From contig NC_135784.1 in NCBI RefSeq assembly GCF_051106095.1, positions 150,943,428 to 151,007,427 of the forward strand: a DNA stretch of 64,000 bases, read 5' to 3'. A program made the position numbers and the translations under genes. Below, piece after piece: positions 62,893 through 64,000 of this stretch (positions within the stretch are counted from its first letter, which is position 1; every line of letters begins with the position of its first letter). Source of the DNA: Pogona vitticeps (lineage: Eukaryota > Chordata > Lepidosauria > Squamata > Agamidae). Under the pieces are notes generated by a model. The model worked only from the letters and a program-made list of their open reading frames with translations. It searched no databases and was not told the DNA's origin.

Positions 62893-63760
62893 ATGCCGCC
62901 CACACTACCCAAAGGTCTTACAATTTAAATACAATAAAAAGATAAAACAATTAAAATGCAATTAAAAATACAGTGCTCTAAAAATTACCATCAGGACCCA
63001 TAGTTGATATTATTTCAATTAAAAACCTTCTGGAACAGGCACCAAAACATCATCAACGTCGGCGCCAGACGTACTGTATCTCCCTCGGGACGGTGTTCCA
63101 TAGTCTTGGGGCAACTGCCAAAAGGGACTTTTGTCTACAAGCCATCCCTCTTACCTCTTTGAGGGATGGCTCTTTCAGGAAGGCCCCCTGGCTAGATCTT
63201 AATTGTTACGTAGGTTCATATGGAAGAAGGTGCTCCTTCAGGTATCCAGGCCCAAGCCATCTAGGCCTTTATACGTCAAAACAAGGACTTTGAATTGGGC
63301 CCGGGAGCCATTGGTAGCCAAGGTAATTTAATCAGAATTGACTTGATATGTCCCCTAGTGGGCCCACCACTCACCAGCCACGCAGCTCGCTTCTGGGCCA
63401 GTTGCAGTCGCCAGACCGTCTTCAAAGGCAGCCCCACGTACAGTGCATTGCAATAATCTATACAAAATGTTATCAGTGCATGTGTAACTGTCATGAGACT
63501 CCGCTCGTCCAGGTAGGGCCATAGGTGGTATTTTCCACAGCTGAAGGAAGGCACCGAGTCCACCTGGGCTTCCAGAGTTAGACTGGGGTCCAGGAGCACC
63601 CCCAGGCTGCTTTGTGAGGAGACACCTATTGGCTCGATGTTACTAGCAGTGGCAAGACTCACTTGACCACTAGGCAGGGTGAAAGGATTCAAGGCAAAGG
63701 GTAGCAGCAAAGTGGAAGACCCCAAGAACTGTCTGAGCCCTGCTAATTGAAGCCGACACC
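62893..63760 (-). mobile_element. L2-clade LINE, C-terminal RT region and 3' end
   Basis: The minus strand from 63,725: LGVLLDPSLTLEAQVDSVPS, YLDERSLMTVTHALITFCID YCNALYVGLPLKTVWRLQLA, then AQFKVLVLTYKGLDGLGPGY with later frameshifts (the stretch 63,060-63,290), ending in GTAAGACCTTTGGG, GTGTGGGCGGCATG and a (TAGA)n tail. It resembles the 54.2-54.8 kb L2 but is more decayed. Confidence 0.85.
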
Positions 63761-64000
63761 CAAAAGCCAGGGTTCTGCCTGTGAAGTACTCTCAGAGCAT
63801 ATGAAGAGTGCATTTGTCATCATCAATGATGAATACAAATACGAACTGCATTTCTGCCCCACAGTTCTACTAGAAATAGCAGTCAAGATGCCTTACAAAC
63901 ATCACAAAACAGAATAAAAACGACCACTGGAAAACCAATTCACCAATAAAACAGTAACAGTCAGATCAAAAGCAGAACCAGATATAAAATCATTTAAAAA
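63761..64000. other. Window end, no feature recognised
   Basis: Probably further LINE 3'-type or flanking DNA (TTTCTGCCCCACAGTTCTAC, repeated AAACAG/AATAAAA), but not clear enough to assign. Confidence 0.3.

Overview
This window is vertebrate nuclear DNA, almost certainly from a squamate reptile (lizard or snake). The call rests on the repeat mix: BovB (RTE) LINEs, CR1 LINEs with reptile-type 3' ends, a young L2 LINE, tRNA-derived SINEs with LINE-like tails, and many hAT and Tc1/mariner MITEs. Family names come from recognising motifs, since no database search was possible. Exon coordinates come from reading codons and splice sites directly.

Host genes. Two protein genes lie on the minus strand. 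The first coding exon of SMARCC2 (BAF170) is at 3273-3383 inside a CpG island, and the rest of that gene lies to the left of the window. The complete coding sequence of RNF41 (NRDP1, an E3 ubiquitin ligase) runs from an ATG at 38891 to a stop at 19093 in five coding exons. Together they encode exactly 317 residues, the length known for mammals. Between the two genes, at 6701-6782 on the plus strand, is an intact tRNA-Ser(CGA) gene. The order SMARCC2 - tRNA-Ser(CGA) - RNF41 matches what I recall of human 12q13, so this is conserved microsynteny. A second CpG island at about 61.56-62.27 kb is the likely RNF41 promoter. It may be shared head-to-head with NABP2, but no NABP2 coding sequence is visible before the right end.

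Layout. 0-1.5 kb: 5'-truncated BovB. 2.7-3.7 kb: SMARCC2 promoter and exon 1. 4.2-5.4 kb: palindromic repeat and a LINE inverted by twin priming. 6.7 kb: tRNA. 7.8-14.8 kb: mixed LINE, SINE and LTR debris and a scrambled L2. 16.4-38.9 kb: RNF41 3' UTR (inferred), exons and introns, which carry Tigger-like MITEs, a mariner with a nested hAT MITE, and a CR1 with a nested BovB. 39-61.5 kb: presumed RNF41 5' UTR intron, with more MITEs, two L2 copies (one young, with an 851-codon open frame), SINEs and long stretches without recognisable features. 61.5-64 kb: CpG island, BovB fragment, and a LINE whose 3' tail has grown into a (TATC)n microsatellite.

No operon, CRISPR array or unknown multi-gene system is present. 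The interest lies in conserved microsynteny and in very readable transposition histories: twin-priming inversions, nested insertions with intact target-site duplications, and five related palindromic MITEs in one gene.
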